Below, in pieces: positions 11,601 to 21,577 of a DNA stretch of 64,000 nt. Each line of letters opens with the position of its first letter. Within the stretch, counting starts at the first letter, position 1. The stretch covers positions 4,836,001 to 4,900,000 of the forward strand of contig NZ_JAANOV010000001.1 of the NCBI RefSeq assembly GCF_011758745.1, given 5' to 3'. Origin of the DNA: Amycolatopsis granulosa. Its GTDB lineage: Bacteria > Actinomycetota > Actinomycetes > Mycobacteriales > Pseudonocardiaceae. Both the position numbers and the translations under genes were made by a program. Under the pieces are notes generated by a model. It did not search any database, was not told the DNA's origin, and saw only the letters and a program-made list of their open reading frames with translations.

Positions 11601-11645
11601 GCCGTTTCACCCACTTCCACCTGCGCTTGTGCGCCGGTGTGCACG

Positions 11646-11676
11646 ACGCTAAGACCTGACGTGACGTGAGGTTCAA
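11646..11676 (-). promoter_or_regulatory. MerR-type promoter with 19-bp spacer and operator dyad
   Basis: On the minus strand TTGAAC (11676-11671) and TAGCGT (11651-11646) are separated by exactly 19 bp. The spacer holds a near-perfect dyad, arms ACCTCACGT and ACGTCAGGT around one central base (11654-11672). Over-long spacers with such a dyad are the hallmark of promoters remodelled by MerR activators. The -35 overlaps the end of cobT, and the predicted start is about 40 nt before the merR start codon. Confidence 0.82.
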
Positions 11677-12716
11677 GCGTTCGGCGGGGTGACCGCGGTC
11701 TCCTCGTGGGTGGGCAGGTCGGTCAGCAGCCGGGCGGCCGTGACGACCAGCGGGAGCGCCGTGGCGGCGCCGGTGCCGTCGCCGAGCCGGATGCCGAGGT
11801 CGACGATCGGTTTCAGGTCGAGGTGCTCCAGCACCATGCGGTGCGCCGGTTCGGCGTCGGCGTGCGCGGCCTGCCACCACGCCCGCGCCCCCGGCGCCAG
11901 CTCCTCGGCGACCAGCGCGGCCGCGCCCACGACCAGCCCGTCCAGCAGCACCGGGGTGCGCCGCACCGCGGCTTGCGCGAGGAACCCGGCGAGTGCGGCC
12001 AGGTCCGCCCCGCCGGCCGTGCGCAGCAGCGCGACCGGGTCCGGCAGCACGGCGCGCGCCCGCCGCAGGGCGTCGCGGACCGCGGTGGCCTTGCGCATCC
12101 AGGCGCGGTCGTCGATGCCGGAACCGCGGCCCACCACGGCGACCGGCTCGGCGCCGGTGAGCGCGGCGACGAGTACCGCGGCCGGGGTGGTCGCCCCGAC
12201 CCCGATGCTGCCCGCGACCAGCAGGTCGCTGCCCTCGTCCACCTCGGCGTCGGCGATCGCCATGCCGGCGCGCAGGGCGGCGTGCACCTCGTCGCCGGTG
12301 AGGGCGTCCTCGACGTCGATCGACCCGGACCCGGCGCGGACCTTGAACTCGGCCACCGGCGTCTCCCCGTGCACCGAGAGATCGACCACGCGCAGCCCGG
12401 CGCCGGCCACGGCGGCCGCCACCGCCACCGGGCCGGAGCCCTTGAGCAGGGCGTGCACCAGCTGCGCGGTCACCTCCGGCCGGTAGGCGGAGACGCCCTT
12501 CGCGGCGATCCCGTGGTCCCCGGCGAACACCACGATCCGCGGCCGCTGGAAGCGGCGCGGTGGCACCTCGCCCTGGCAGGCCGCGACCCACGCGCCGAGC
12601 GCCTCCAGCTCACCCAGCGACGCGACCGGCTTGAGCAGCTCGGCGTGCCGGCGCAGCGCCCCGGCGCGGGCGGGCTCGTCGGGATGCGGGACTTCGGCAA
12701 ACAACCCGTCGGTCAC
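11673..12716 (-). CDS. cobT: Nicotinate-nucleotide--dimethylbenzimidazole phosphoribosyltransferase
   Basis: CobT activates the lower ligand base of cobalamin using nicotinate mononucleotide. The 347-aa protein has the family blocks [45 protein letters not shown] and the C-terminal [26 protein letters not shown] hexamer ends 6 nt before GTG 12716, so the transcript is probably leaderless. It lies just downstream of an aldo/keto reductase on the same strand but has its own likely promoter in the 15-bp gap. Other cobalamin genes are not in the window. Confidence 0.92.
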   Translation of the reverse strand: MTDGLFAEVPHPDEPARAGALRRHAELLKPVASLGELEALGAWVAACQGEVPPRRFQRPRIVVFAGDHGIAAKGVSAYRPEVTAQLVHALLKGSGPVAVAAAVAGAGLRVVDLSVHGETPVAEFKVRAGSGSIDVEDALTGDEVHAALRAGMAIADAEVDEGSDLLVAGSIGVGATTPAAVLVAALTGAEPVAVVGRGSGIDDRAWMRKATAVRDALRRARAVLPDPVALLRTAGGADLAALAGFLAQAAVRRTPVLLDGLVVGAAALVAEELAPGARAWWQAAHADAEPAHRMVLEHLDLKPIVDLGIRLGDGTGAATALPLVVTAARLLTDLPTHEETAVTPPNA

Positions 12717-12722
12717 GCCGTC

Positions 12723-12728
12723 AACCTA
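12723..12728 (-). promoter_or_regulatory. -10 element for leaderless cobT
   Basis: TAGGTT on the minus strand ends 6 nt before GTG 12716. It lies in the 15-bp gap after the aldo/keto reductase gene. Confidence 0.5.
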
Positions 12729-12731
12729 TCG

Positions 12732-13721
12732 TCAGCCCGCGCGGGCGGTGAGGCGTGGATCGTCCTCCACCACGCCCAGCAGCACCGAATCGATCTCGGT
12801 GAGCAGCTCGGCGTCCAGCTTCACCCCGGCCGCCTTGACGTTCTCGTGCACCTGCTCCGGGCGGGAGGCGCCGACGATCGCGGAGGAGACGTTCGGGTTC
12901 TGCAGCACCCAGGCGACCGCGAGCTGCGCCAGCGTCAGCCCGGCCCGCGCGGCCAGCGGCTCCAGCCGGGCCACCCGCTCCAGCACCTCGTCGCGGAGGA
13001 ACCGCTGCACGAACCGCGAGCCGGTCTCGTCGGTGGCGCGCGAGCCGGCCGGCGGCGGCCGGCCCGGCTGGTACTTGCCGGTCAGCACGCCCTGCGCGAT
13101 CGGCGACCACACGATCTGGCTGAGGCCCTCCCGCTCGCTCGCGGGCACGACCTGCGGCTCGATGACCCGCCACAGCATGTTGTACTGCGGCTGGTTGGAC
13201 ACGAACGGGATGCGCAGCTCCCGGGCGAGTGCCGCACCGCGGGTGATCTCCTCGGCGGTCCACTCGGACACCCCGATGTAGTGCACCTTGCCCTGGTGGA
13301 CCAGGTCGGCGAACGCGGAGAACGTCTCCTCCAGCGGCACCGACGGGTCGAACCGGTGCGCCTGGTACAGGTCGATGTGGTCGGTCTGCAGGCGCTTCAG
13401 CGACGCGTGGCAGGACTCCATGATGTGCTTGCGGCCGAGGCCGCGGTCGTTCGGACCGCCCGGGCCGGTCGGCCAGAACACCTTGGTGCAGATCTCCAGG
13501 CTCTCCCGGCGCTGCCCGGCCAGGCCACGGCCGAGCACCGACTCGGCGGCGGTGTTGGCGTAGACGTCGGCGGTGTCGAACGTCGTGATCCCGGCGTCCA
13601 ATGCGGCCCTGATGCACGCCTGGGCCTGCTCCTCCTCGATCTGGGAGCCGTGGGTGAGCCAGTTGCCGTAGGCGATCTCACTGACGGTCAGGCCGCTGCG
13701 GCCGAGACGGCGAAATTCCAT
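12732..13721 (-). CDS. Aldo/keto reductase (Kv-beta-like)
   Basis: This is an NADPH-dependent TIM-barrel reductase of 329 aa. The catalytic set is visible: Asp and Tyr in FDTADVYANTAAE, Lys in LEICTKVFWPTG, and His in IDLYQAHRFD. The C-terminal SSAIVGASRPEQVHENVKA is the usual cofactor phosphate-binding block. The long GLGRKHIMESCHASLKRLQTDHIDLYQ segment places it with the YghZ/Kv-beta group. The physiological substrate is unknown. A TAGGCT hexamer ends 7 nt before ATG 13721 with no Shine-Dalgarno, so translation is probably leaderless. Confidence 0.9.
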   Translation of the reverse strand: MEFRRLGRSGLTVSEIAYGNWLTHGSQIEEEQAQACIRAALDAGITTFDTADVYANTAAESVLGRGLAGQRRESLEICTKVFWPTGPGGPNDRGLGRKHIMESCHASLKRLQTDHIDLYQAHRFDPSVPLEETFSAFADLVHQGKVHYIGVSEWTAEEITRGAALARELRIPFVSNQPQYNMLWRVIEPQVVPASEREGLSQIVWSPIAQGVLTGKYQPGRPPPAGSRATDETGSRFVQRFLRDEVLERVARLEPLAARAGLTLAQLAVAWVLQNPNVSSAIVGASRPEQVHENVKAAGVKLDAELLTEIDSVLLGVVEDDPRLTARAG

Positions 13722-13728
13722 GGTGGCG

Positions 13729-13734
13729 AGCCTA
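13729..13734 (-). promoter_or_regulatory. -10 element for leaderless aldo/keto reductase gene
   Basis: TAGGCT on the minus strand ends 7 nt before ATG 13721. Confidence 0.5.
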
Positions 13735-13778
13735 CGCCGAACTGCTTCGCCTTGCTAACGACCTGGAGCGACTCCAGG

Positions 13779-14435
13779 TCAGGAGACCGTTTCGCCGACC
13801 TTGACCCGCGGCTTCGGCATCCGCAGCTTGCGGATCTGGCTGGCCCGGACGAACGCGTACCAGCCGATCGAGCGGCCGTTGACGGTCTCCTTCGGGAACT
13901 TCTGCCGGACCAGCCGGGTGATGCGGCGGCCGTTGAAGTAGCCCTCCACGGCCATCACGACCAGGGCGACCATGCACAGCAGAGTCACGTACTGCTGGAT
14001 CACCGGGATCGGCACCAGCAGCACGATGAACACCAGGATCGCCAGCGGCATGAACGCGCCCAGGAAATGCCGGCGCGAGTCCACCAGGTCCCGCACGTAC
14101 GCCTTGACCGGGCCCTTGTCCCGCGGCAGCAGGTAGCGGTCGTCACCGGCGGCCATCCGCTCCTGGCGCTCCTTGGCGAGCCGGCGGCGCTCTTCCTTGC
14201 TCGCCGGGTTCGCCTTGCGCAGCTCACGGTTGCGCTTCATCGCCTCCCGCATCGTGCGCGGCGGGGGAGCGACCGGGCCGCGGCGCTTGCCCTCGGCCTC
14301 CTTGCGCTTGGGCGTCGGCCTGCCCTTGCTCGGGGTGTAGCCCCGGGTGTGAGATTCGACGCTTTCGGCCACCTCGGCCGCCTCGATCTCGGGGCTGTCT
14401 GCGGTGGTCGCGCTGCCACGACGAAGAAACCTCAC
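13779..14435 (-). CDS. DUF3043 membrane protein
   Basis: This 218-aa actinobacterial protein has a long charged Lys/Arg-rich N-terminal half (about residues 35-95, with KGRPTPKRKEAEGKRRGPV and REAMKRNRELRKANPASKEERRRLAKERQ), then two membrane helices (FLGAFMPLAILVFIVLLVPI and YVTLLCMVALVVMAVEGYF) and a basic tail. The arrangement matches DUF3043 proteins; the function is not known. TAAGCT ends 6 nt before GTG 14435, again suggesting a leaderless mRNA. It is divergent from the erpA-like gene. Confidence 0.85.
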   Translation of the reverse strand: MRFLRRGSATTADSPEIEAAEVAESVESHTRGYTPSKGRPTPKRKEAEGKRRGPVAPPPRTMREAMKRNRELRKANPASKEERRRLAKERQERMAAGDDRYLLPRDKGPVKAYVRDLVDSRRHFLGAFMPLAILVFIVLLVPIPVIQQYVTLLCMVALVVMAVEGYFNGRRITRLVRQKFPKETVNGRSIGWYAFVRASQIRKLRMPKPRVKVGETVS

Positions 14436-14441
14436 CCGACC

Positions 14442-14447
14442 AGCTTA
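14442..14447 (-). promoter_or_regulatory. -10 element for leaderless DUF3043 gene
   Basis: TAAGCT on the minus strand ends 6 nt before GTG 14435. Confidence 0.5.
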
Positions 14448-14607
14448 TTCCAGACCTCGGCGTCCGTGTTCAACCCCCTCGTGGATGTGCCACCATGGAG
14501 ACGAGCGCCAAAGCGGGAACCAGCCCGGAACAGATCGGGTGTCCCCGGTGTTCCACCAGGGAGGAGCACCCCCCACCCGGTGCACGGCAAGACCCCGAGG
14601 GAGAGCT

Positions 14608-14982
14608 ATGACTACCGCTGAGCAGACCGGCACGCAGGCCGAAGCTGGCGAGGCCACCCACGGCGTGACCTTGAGCGACGCCGCGGCCGGCAAGGCCAAG
14701 GCCCTGCTGGAGCAGGAAGGCCGCGACGACATGCACCTGCGCATCGCGGTCCAGCCCGGTGGCTGTGCGGGCCTGCGCTACCAGCTGTTCTTCGACGAGC
14801 GCACGCTCGACGGCGACCTGTTCCGCGACTTCGACGGCCTGCGCGTCGCGGTCGACCGGATGAGCGCGCCGTACGTCGAGGGCGCCGTGATCGACTTCGT
14901 CGACACGATCGAGAAGCAGGGCTTCACCATCGAGAACCCGAACGCCACGGGCTCCTGCGCCTGCGGCGACTCGTTCCACTGA
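14608..14982 (+). CDS. erpA: A-type iron-sulfur carrier (HesB/ErpA family)
   Basis: This small protein carries and inserts Fe-S clusters. The three conserved cysteines are present: one in QPGGCAGLRYQLFF and two in the C-terminal GSCACGDSFH. At 124 aa it is slightly longer than typical because of a polar N-terminal extension (residues 1-20). The start ATG 14608 has GAGGGAGAG just upstream. The mycobacterial counterpart is Rv2204c, also beside adenosine kinase and asnB. A strong terminator follows. The ErpA label is by family; functional overlap with IscA-type proteins cannot be resolved here. Confidence 0.9.
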   Translation: MTTAEQTGTQAEAGEATHGVTLSDAAAGKAKALLEQEGRDDMHLRIAVQPGGCAGLRYQLFFDERTLDGDLFRDFDGLRVAVDRMSAPYVEGAVIDFVDTIEKQGFTIENPNATGSCACGDSFH

Positions 14983-14993
14983 GTCACACGTGC

Positions 14994-15031
14994 ACAACGG
15001 GCGCCGGTCGGCTTCGACCGGCGCCCGTTGT
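14994..15031. terminator. Bidirectional terminator after erpA
   Basis: A perfect 17-bp inverted repeat (14994-15010 with 15015-15031) closes on a GCTT tetraloop, between the convergent ends of erpA and the small gene at 15045-15215. Confidence 0.88.
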
Positions 15032-15044
15032 CGTGTCCGCGTAA

Positions 15045-15215
15045 CTAGTAGTCCTCCAGCCCGGCCACCTGGGCGTGGCAGGCGTCGTCGACGGCCCAGT
15101 TCCCCGGCGCCGGCGGGCGGGGAAGCGAGGCGCGTGCCACGCGCAGGTCGGCGGGGATGTCGGCGCAGTCGTCGATCAGCTCGGCGATGGTCTCCGGTTC
15201 GGTCATCGTGCTCAC
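15045..15215 (-). CDS. Small protein of unknown function, 56 aa
   Basis: This short frame begins STMTEPETIAELIDDCADIP and ends in CHAQVAGLEDY. Nearly every codon ends in G or C, matching the real genes around it, and a TAGCGT hexamer ends 7 nt before GTG 15215, the same leaderless layout seen for larger genes. ATG 15206 is an alternative start. It is acidic, with two cysteines (in LIDDCADIP and DDACHAQV) and no membrane segment. I do not recognise the family. Confidence 0.62.
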   Translation of the reverse strand: MSTMTEPETIAELIDDCADIPADLRVARASLPRPPAPGNWAVDDACHAQVAGLEDY

Positions 15216-15222
15216 GCACCCG

Positions 15223-15228
15223 ACGCTA
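15223..15228 (-). promoter_or_regulatory. -10 element for the 56-aa leaderless gene
   Basis: TAGCGT on the minus strand ends 7 nt before GTG 15215. Confidence 0.45.
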
Positions 15229-15318
15229 GGTCGAGCCGGGCGCGCCGGACAGGTCTACCAGCTAGTAGTGTCGGTCGGCGGGTGAGTTTTACTCCGACGG
15301 GGTATTTCCCGCCGGTAA

Positions 15319-16335
<1,017 letters not shown>

Positions 16336-16359
16336 GCCCGGCGCCACCGCTCGCGGGAC

Positions 16360-16396
16360 GGACGGACCGCGGCCGGCCGGCGGCCCCGGTCCGTCC
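16360..16396. terminator. Bidirectional terminator between adoK and asnB
   Basis: A 10-bp inverted repeat, GGACGGACCG at 16360-16369 and its complement at 16387-16396, sits between the convergent stops. The loop is itself GC-rich and self-complementary. Confidence 0.68.
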
Positions 16397-16411
16397 CCAA
16401 CCGCGGCCGGG

Positions 16412-18346
16412 TCAGATCCGCACCGGGTAGACCGGCTCCGGGATCTCGGGCTTGATGCGGTGCTCGACGAAGATCCCGTGCCAGATCATGAACACCAGCA
16501 GCGCCCAGATCCGCCGGCTGTGGTCGAGCGTGCTGGCCTTGTGCTCGTCCAGCAGGCGCTGCACGGCGCGCTTGTCGAGCAGCTCGTCCGTGCGCGAGTC
16601 GGCGATGATGCCACGCGCCCAGTCGTACATCTCGTCGCGCAGCCACAGCCGGATCGGCACCGGGAAGCCCAGCTTGCGGCGGTTCAGCACGTGCGCGGGC
16701 ACGATGCCCTCCAGCGCGCGGCGCAGCGCGTACTTCGTGGTCTCCTTGGTGATCTTCTGGTCCAGCGGGATGCCGGCCGCGACCTTGAAGACCTCGGCGT
16801 CCAGGAACGGCACCCGCAGCTCCAGCGAGTTCGCCATGGTCATCTTGTCGGCCTTGACCAGGATGTCACCCCGCAGCCAGGTGAACAGGTCGACGTGCTG
16901 CATGCGGGCGACCGGGTCCCAGTTCGCCGACGTGCGGTAGTGCTCGGCCGTCACATCGCGGTGGCCGACGCCCTCCCGGAAGGTCTTGAGCACGCCGCGC
17001 AACTGGTCGTCGCGGAAGATGCGGGCGTTGCCGTAGTAGCGCTCCTCCAGCGGCAGCGCGCCGCGGCGCAGCAGGTCCTTGCCGCGGGTGCCCTCCGGGA
17101 TCCGCTCGGACACCTTGCCGAGCACCCGGCGCACGCTGCCGGGCACCTTCTCGAACGGCGCCAGCGACAACGGCTCGTTGTAGATGGTGTAGCCGCCGAA
17201 CAGCTCGTCCGAGCCCTCGCCGGACAGCACGGCCTTGACGTGCTTGCGCGCCTCCCGCGCGATGAACCACAAGGGGACGAGCGCCGGGTCGGCCACCGGA
17301 TCGTCGAGGTACCAGACGATGAGCGGCAGCGCGTCCATCATCTCGTCGGCCGACACCGTGCGGATGACGTGTTTCACCCCGATCGCGGCCGCCGACTCGG
17401 CCGCCACGTCGACCTCGGAGTAGCCCTCGCGCTCGAACCCGGTGGTGAACGCGATCAGGTTCGGGTTGCGCTCCTTCGCCAGCGCCGCGATCGCCGTGGA
17501 GTCGATCCCGCCGGAGAGGAACGTGCCGACGGTGATGTCCGGGTCGGCGATCATGTGCTTGCCGACCGAGTCACGCATCACGTCGCGGATGCGCTCGTGC
17601 AGGATCTTCGCCTCGGCCTCGCCGCGCACCGGCTTCGCGGCGAACTCCGGGAAGAAGTACCGCTCGACCCGCGGCGTCCCGCCGGGGGAGACGGTGAACG
17701 ACGTGCCGGACTCGATGCGGCGGATCCCCGTGTGCAGCGATTCGGGCTCGGGCACGTACTGCAGGGTCAGGTAGTGCTGGAGCGCCGTCCGGTCCAGCTC
17801 CTGGGTGATCCCGAGCACGCCGGAAAGCTCCAGCAGCGATTTCTTCTCGCTGGAGAACGCCGTGCCGCCCGGGCCGGAGGCGTAGAACAGCGGCTTGATG
17901 CCGAACGGATCACGTGCGCCGAAGATCACCTTTTCGTCCGCGTCCCAGATCAGGAACGCGAACATGCCGCGCAGTTTCGCCACCGCGGCGCGGCCCCAGT
18001 AGTGGTAGGCGGCGACGATCGCCTCGCCGTCGCCCTCTGTGGCGAACTTCGCACCGTGCTCGGCGGTCAGCTGCTCGCGCAGCTGCCGGTAGTTGTAGAT
18101 CTCGCCGTTGAAGTTGAGCGTGTAGCGGTTCGGCGATTCCGGAGGACCCCAGGTCAGGGGCTGGTGGGCGTGCTCGACGTCGATGAACGCGAGCCGGTTG
18201 AAGCCGTAGACGACCTCGGCGTCGGTCCAGGTGTCGCGCTCGTCGGGACCGCGGTGCCGCTGGCACCGCATGGCCTCGCCGACGGCTTCGCGCGCCTTCG
18301 CCGCGTCGTTCTCACTGGCACACACCAGTCCAAGCAGGCCGCACAC
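16412..18346 (-). CDS. asnB: Glutamine-hydrolysing asparagine synthetase
   Basis: AsnB makes asparagine (or, in its LtsA role in mycolate-line actinobacteria, amidates a cell-wall precursor) from ATP, glutamine and an acid. The N-terminal class II glutaminase domain begins MCGLLGLV with Cys2 as nucleophile and contains LNFNGEIYNYRQLR. The synthetase domain has the PP-loop LSGGIDSTAIAALA and the block VKAVLSGEGSDELFGGY. Length 644 aa is close to the mycobacterial protein Rv2201. It is divergent from ctaC, as in mycobacteria. I cannot tell from sequence whether free asparagine or a cell-wall acid is the substrate. Confidence 0.94.
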   Translation of the reverse strand: MCGLLGLVCASENDAAKAREAVGEAMRCQRHRGPDERDTWTDAEVVYGFNRLAFIDVEHAHQPLTWGPPESPNRYTLNFNGEIYNYRQLREQLTAEHGAKFATEGDGEAIVAAYHYWGRAAVAKLRGMFAFLIWDADEKVIFGARDPFGIKPLFYASGPGGTAFSSEKKSLLELSGVLGITQELDRTALQHYLTLQYVPEPESLHTGIRRIESGTSFTVSPGGTPRVERYFFPEFAAKPVRGEAEAKILHERIRDVMRDSVGKHMIADPDITVGTFLSGGIDSTAIAALAKERNPNLIAFTTGFEREGYSEVDVAAESAAAIGVKHVIRTVSADEMMDALPLIVWYLDDPVADPALVPLWFIAREARKHVKAVLSGEGSDELFGGYTIYNEPLSLAPFEKVPGSVRRVLGKVSERIPEGTRGKDLLRRGALPLEERYYGNARIFRDDQLRGVLKTFREGVGHRDVTAEHYRTSANWDPVARMQHVDLFTWLRGDILVKADKMTMANSLELRVPFLDAEVFKVAAGIPLDQKITKETTKYALRRALEGIVPAHVLNRRKLGFPVPIRLWLRDEMYDWARGIIADSRTDELLDKRAVQRLLDEHKASTLDHSRRIWALLVFMIWHGIFVEHRIKPEIPEPVYPVRI

Positions 18347-18494
18347 GGATATTCACACCTCGAGGTCGTGGCCGGATGTCGAGCGCCCAGTATGCCCGCA
18401 GCCCCCGCCACCAACCGTCACCCCTTGGACTGCGGATCGGGGGAACTCGGCTAGGCTCCCGCTGGTAAGCCAGAAATCGTCAAGGAGGCCTGGG

Positions 18495-19454
18495 TTGAAA
18501 GGGCGCTGCGCAGTGGGCAGGGATGAGCGCACTCCGGCATCACGTTCGGCGAAAGTCGGTAAGGTCGCCGCGCTGGCCGGGCTCGTCGCGCTCCTGGCGA
18601 CCGGGTGCTCCGGTGACGAGGTGCTGCGGTTCGGCTGGCCCGTCGGCGTGACCAAGGAGTCGGAGGACATGCGTGTCCTGTGGACCTGGTCGGTCATCGC
18701 CGCGCTCGCCGTCGGTGTCGTCGTGTGGGGCCTGATCTTCTGGTCGGTCGCCTTCCACCGCAAGAAGAAGAGCGACCAGCCGGGCGACCTGCCGCGGCAG
18801 TTCCAGTACAACGTGCCGCTCGAGCTGTTCTGCGTCGTGCTGCCGCTGGTGATGGTCTGCGTGCTGTTCTTCTTCACCGCGACCACCGAGAGCAAGGTGC
18901 TGGCCAAGGAGCCGAACCCCGACGTCACGGTCGACGTGACCGCGTTCCAGTGGAACTGGGAGTTCGACTACCCGAGCGCGCCGAAGGACGCCAACGGCCA
19001 GCTCATCAGGACCGTCGGCAGCTCGAGCGAGATCCCGATCCTGGTCCTGCCCGCCGGCAAGCGCATCCAGTACAACCTGCGCTCCGCCGACGTCATCCAC
19101 TCCTTCTGGGTGCCGGAGTTCCACTTCAAGCGGGACGTGTTCCCGGACCCGGAGAAGAACAACCAGGACTCGTCGTTCCAGAACACGATCGACCGGACGG
19201 GCGCCTTCGTGGGCCGGTGTGCCGAGCTGTGCGGCACCTACCACTCGGGGATGAACTTCGAGGTCCGCGCGCTGCCGGCCGACCAGTTCGACCGCTACAT
19301 CCAGCTGCGGACCCAGATCAACCCGGCCACCGGGCAGCCGAACACGACCGCCGAGGCGCTGGCCGCGCTGAACTGCGGCGAGCTGTGCGCGCCGCAGGCG
19401 ACCACGACGAAGCCGTTCAACACCGACCGCACGCTGCGGACGCAGTCCGGCTGA
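18495..19454 (+). CDS. ctaC: Cytochrome c oxidase subunit II
   Basis: CtaC carries the dinuclear CuA centre that takes electrons from the cytochrome cc subunit QcrC into the aa3 oxidase. A signal peptide ending LLATGC suggests an N-terminal lipoprotein cysteine, followed by two membrane helices. The external cupredoxin domain has VIHSFWVPEF and CAELCGTYHSGM, giving all CuA ligands. The start is TTG 18495, six to seven bases after AAGGAGG; a GTG at 18513 is less well placed. Upstream there is a TTGGAC/TAGGCT pair (18425-18457) with a long 21-bp spacer. It forms an operon with ctaF. Confidence 0.93.
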   Translation: MKGRCAVGRDERTPASRSAKVGKVAALAGLVALLATGCSGDEVLRFGWPVGVTKESEDMRVLWTWSVIAALAVGVVVWGLIFWSVAFHRKKKSDQPGDLPRQFQYNVPLELFCVVLPLVMVCVLFFFTATTESKVLAKEPNPDVTVDVTAFQWNWEFDYPSAPKDANGQLIRTVGSSSEIPILVLPAGKRIQYNLRSADVIHSFWVPEFHFKRDVFPDPEKNNQDSSFQNTIDRTGAFVGRCAELCGTYHSGMNFEVRALPADQFDRYIQLRTQINPATGQPNTTAEALAALNCGELCAPQATTTKPFNTDRTLRTQSG

Positions 19455-19506
19455 GCCGGTTGGTTCCCGTGGGTGTTGGAAGCATGAGCACAGTGAGGAC
19501 AGCGTC

Positions 19507-19926
19507 ATGAAGGTCGAAGCCCGGATTTTCGACTTGGTCACCGCTTTCGCGTTCTTCATCGCGATCGTCTACGGCGTGTGGACCGGGCTGGGCAGTGGCC
19601 ACGGCGTCGAGCCGGTCGGCCTGGTCGCGCTCATCCTGACCGGCGGGCTGTCCCTGCTGGCGGGCAGCTACATGCGGTTCGTCGGCCGCCGGATCGAGCC
19701 GCGGCCGGAAGACCGTGACGACGCCGAGATCAGCGACGGTGCGGGCGAGATGGGCTTCTTCAGCCCGGGCAGCTACTGGCCGATCGGGCTGGCCGGCGCC
19801 GCCGCGTTCATGGGGCTCGGCCTGGCGTTCTTCCACGTGTGGATGCTGATCGTCGGCGGCATCCTGATCCTCCTCGCCGTGGGCGGTCTGGTGTTCGAGT
19901 ACCACACCGGCCCGAACCACGAGTAA
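19507..19926 (+). CDS. ctaF: Cytochrome c oxidase subunit IV (actinobacterial type)
   Basis: This 139-aa integral membrane protein of the actinobacterial aa3 oxidase has four hydrophobic helices in two pairs (ARIFDLVTAFAFFIAIVYGVW, VGLVALILTGGLSLLAG, YWPIGLAGAAAFMGLGLAFF, MLIVGGILILLAVGGLVF). Its place directly after ctaC, 52 bp away, is diagnostic. It is followed by a strong terminator. The oxidase subunit I gene (ctaD) is elsewhere in the genome. Confidence 0.92.
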   Translation: MKVEARIFDLVTAFAFFIAIVYGVWTGLGSGHGVEPVGLVALILTGGLSLLAGSYMRFVGRRIEPRPEDRDDAEISDGAGEMGFFSPGSYWPIGLAGAAAFMGLGLAFFHVWMLIVGGILILLAVGGLVFEYHTGPNHE

Positions 19927-19957
19927 GCGTTCGCGCAGCGCCGCTTCCGAGCTGTAC

Positions 19958-20000
19958 GAAGAGGGCCCACCGGGTGGTCGTCCACCGGTGGGCCCTCTTC
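19958..20000. terminator. Bidirectional terminator between ctaF and trpD
   Basis: A perfect 16-bp stem (19958-19973 with 19985-20000) and an 11-nt loop lie between the convergent ends of ctaCF and trpD. Confidence 0.83.
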
Positions 20001-20053
20001 GCTGTGCGCTGTTGCGATGCCCGCGGATGCCCCGCACCCCTGTGCGGAACCGA

Positions 20054-21079
20054 TCAGCGGAACGCGGCCCACCGCGCCAGCAGATCGGCCGCTGCGCCGG
20101 TGTCGATCGCCTCGGCTGCGCGCACCAAACCGGCGGACAGATCGGCCACCAGCGACCCGCTGAAACCGGTGTCCGCGGCCAGCGCACCGGCCGCGTTCAG
20201 CAGCACCGCGTCCCGCACCGGCCCCGGTTTGCCCGCCACCAGCTCGCGGACCACTTCGGCGTTGGCCGCGGGGTCGCCGCCGCGCAGATCCTCCGCCGTG
20301 GCGCGCGGGATGCCCAGCTCGGCCGGGTCCAGGCGCTCGGCCCGCACCGCCCCGTCCGTCACGACCCACACCGAGCTGGTCGTGGTGGTGGTCAGCTCGT
20401 CCAGACCGTCGTCCCCGCGGACGACCAGCGTCGTGGTGCCCCGGCGGGCGAACACCCGCGCCAGCACCTCCGTCTTGTCCGCGAACGCGCACCCGATCAG
20501 GCCCGCCCGGGGCTGCGCCGGGTTGGTCAGCGGCCCCAGCAGGTTGAACGCCGTCGGCACCCCCAGCTCCCGCCTGGGCGCACCCGCGTGGCGGAACCCG
20601 GGGTGGAACACGGGCGCGAAGCAGAACCCGATGCCCAGCTCGTTCACGCACCGCCGGACACCCTCCGGCGGCAGGTCGATCGCGACCCCCAGCGCCTCCA
20701 GCACGTCGGCGGTGCCGGCCTTCGACGACGCCGCCCGGTTGCCGTGCTTGACCACCGCCACGCCGGCGGCCGCGGTGACCAGCGAGGCCATCGTGGAGAT
20801 GTTCACCGACCCGGACCGGTCACCACCGGTGCCCACGATGTCCACCGCCGGCCGGTCGATCTCCACCCGCCTGGCGTGCGCGAGCATCGCGTCGGCCAGC
20901 CCGATGACCTCCGCGGGGGTCTCGCCCTTCGCGCGCAGCGCGACCAGGAAGGCGCCCACCTGGGCGGGGGTGGCCTCCCCGGACATCACCTGGTCCATCG
21001 CCCACGCGGTGTCCTCCGCGGACAGGTCGGCGCCGGCGATCAGCTGGTTGAACAGCGCGGGCCAGTTCTGCGTGCCCAT
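20054..21079 (-). CDS. trpD: Anthranilate phosphoribosyltransferase
   Basis: TrpD joins anthranilate to phosphoribosyl pyrophosphate in tryptophan synthesis. The PRPP-binding motif [20 protein letters not shown], the block [23 protein letters not shown] and [12 protein letters not shown] are all present in a 341-aa protein. ATG 21079 follows AAAGG at good spacing; GTG 21085 is possible. Its position inside the respiratory cluster, opposite to cta and qcr genes, is shared with Rv2192c. The other trp genes are not in the window; hisA/priA at 60586 may supply the next (TrpF) step. Confidence 0.94.
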   Translation of the reverse strand: MGTQNWPALFNQLIAGADLSAEDTAWAMDQVMSGEATPAQVGAFLVALRAKGETPAEVIGLADAMLAHARRVEIDRPAVDIVGTGGDRSGSVNISTMASLVTAAAGVAVVKHGNRAASSKAGTADVLEALGVAIDLPPEGVRRCVNELGIGFCFAPVFHPGFRHAGAPRRELGVPTAFNLLGPLTNPAQPRAGLIGCAFADKTEVLARVFARRGTTTLVVRGDDGLDELTTTTTSSVWVVTDGAVRAERLDPAELGIPRATAEDLRGGDPAANAEVVRELVAGKPGPVRDAVLLNAAGALAADTGFSGSLVADLSAGLVRAAEAIDTGAAADLLARWAAFR

Positions 21080-21125
21080 GGTCACCTTTCTGCGGCCGGG
21101 AACCGGCCGGTCTCTTCGCGGCGCC

Positions 21126-21536
21126 TCAGCCCCGGACGACCGGGACCCGGTGGGCCCGCAGCACGTCCGCGACCGTCTCCGCCGCGGTCAGCGGGTCGAG
21201 CGGATGGACCAGGACGGCGTCGGCCCGGGACCAGGTGGCCAGCCAGCGGTCGTCCTTGCGCCGCACGGCGACGACGATCGGCGGGCAGTCGTCGATCTCG
21301 TTCTTCAACTGCCGGCACAACCCGATGCCGCCGGTCGGCTGGGCCTCGCCGTCCAGGATCGCCAGATCGACCGTGCCCTCGTCCATCTCGGCCAGCACGT
21401 CGGCGACGCCGGCGGCCTCGACGTAGTCGACCCGGCCCAGGTCGGTGGCGGGCCGGCGACCGACCGCCGTGATGATCGACTCCCGCACCTGCGGTCGGTG
21501 GCTGAACACCAGGATCCGTGTGGACTGTTCGGACAA
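21126..21536 (-). CDS. Response-regulator receiver-like protein, no output domain
   Basis: This 136-aa protein folds as a receiver domain: beta-1 RILVFSHRP, the likely phospho-acceptor region [17 protein letters not shown], and [31 protein letters not shown]. The acidic pocket after beta-1 is missing (SHRP instead of DD), so phosphorylation is doubtful. There is no DNA-binding domain. The start is TTG 21536, chosen because GGAGGG lies six bases upstream; the frame itself is open to 21881. It may be coupled with the upstream gene at 21578 on the same strand. Confidence 0.75.
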   Translation of the reverse strand: MSEQSTRILVFSHRPQVRESIITAVGRRPATDLGRVDYVEAAGVADVLAEMDEGTVDLAILDGEAQPTGGIGLCRQLKNEIDDCPPIVVAVRRKDDRWLATWSRADAVLVHPLDPLTAAETVADVLRAHRVPVVRG

Positions 21537-21577
21537 GTCGACCCTCCGGCTTCGTCGCTGTACTGGTCGTGTCGATG

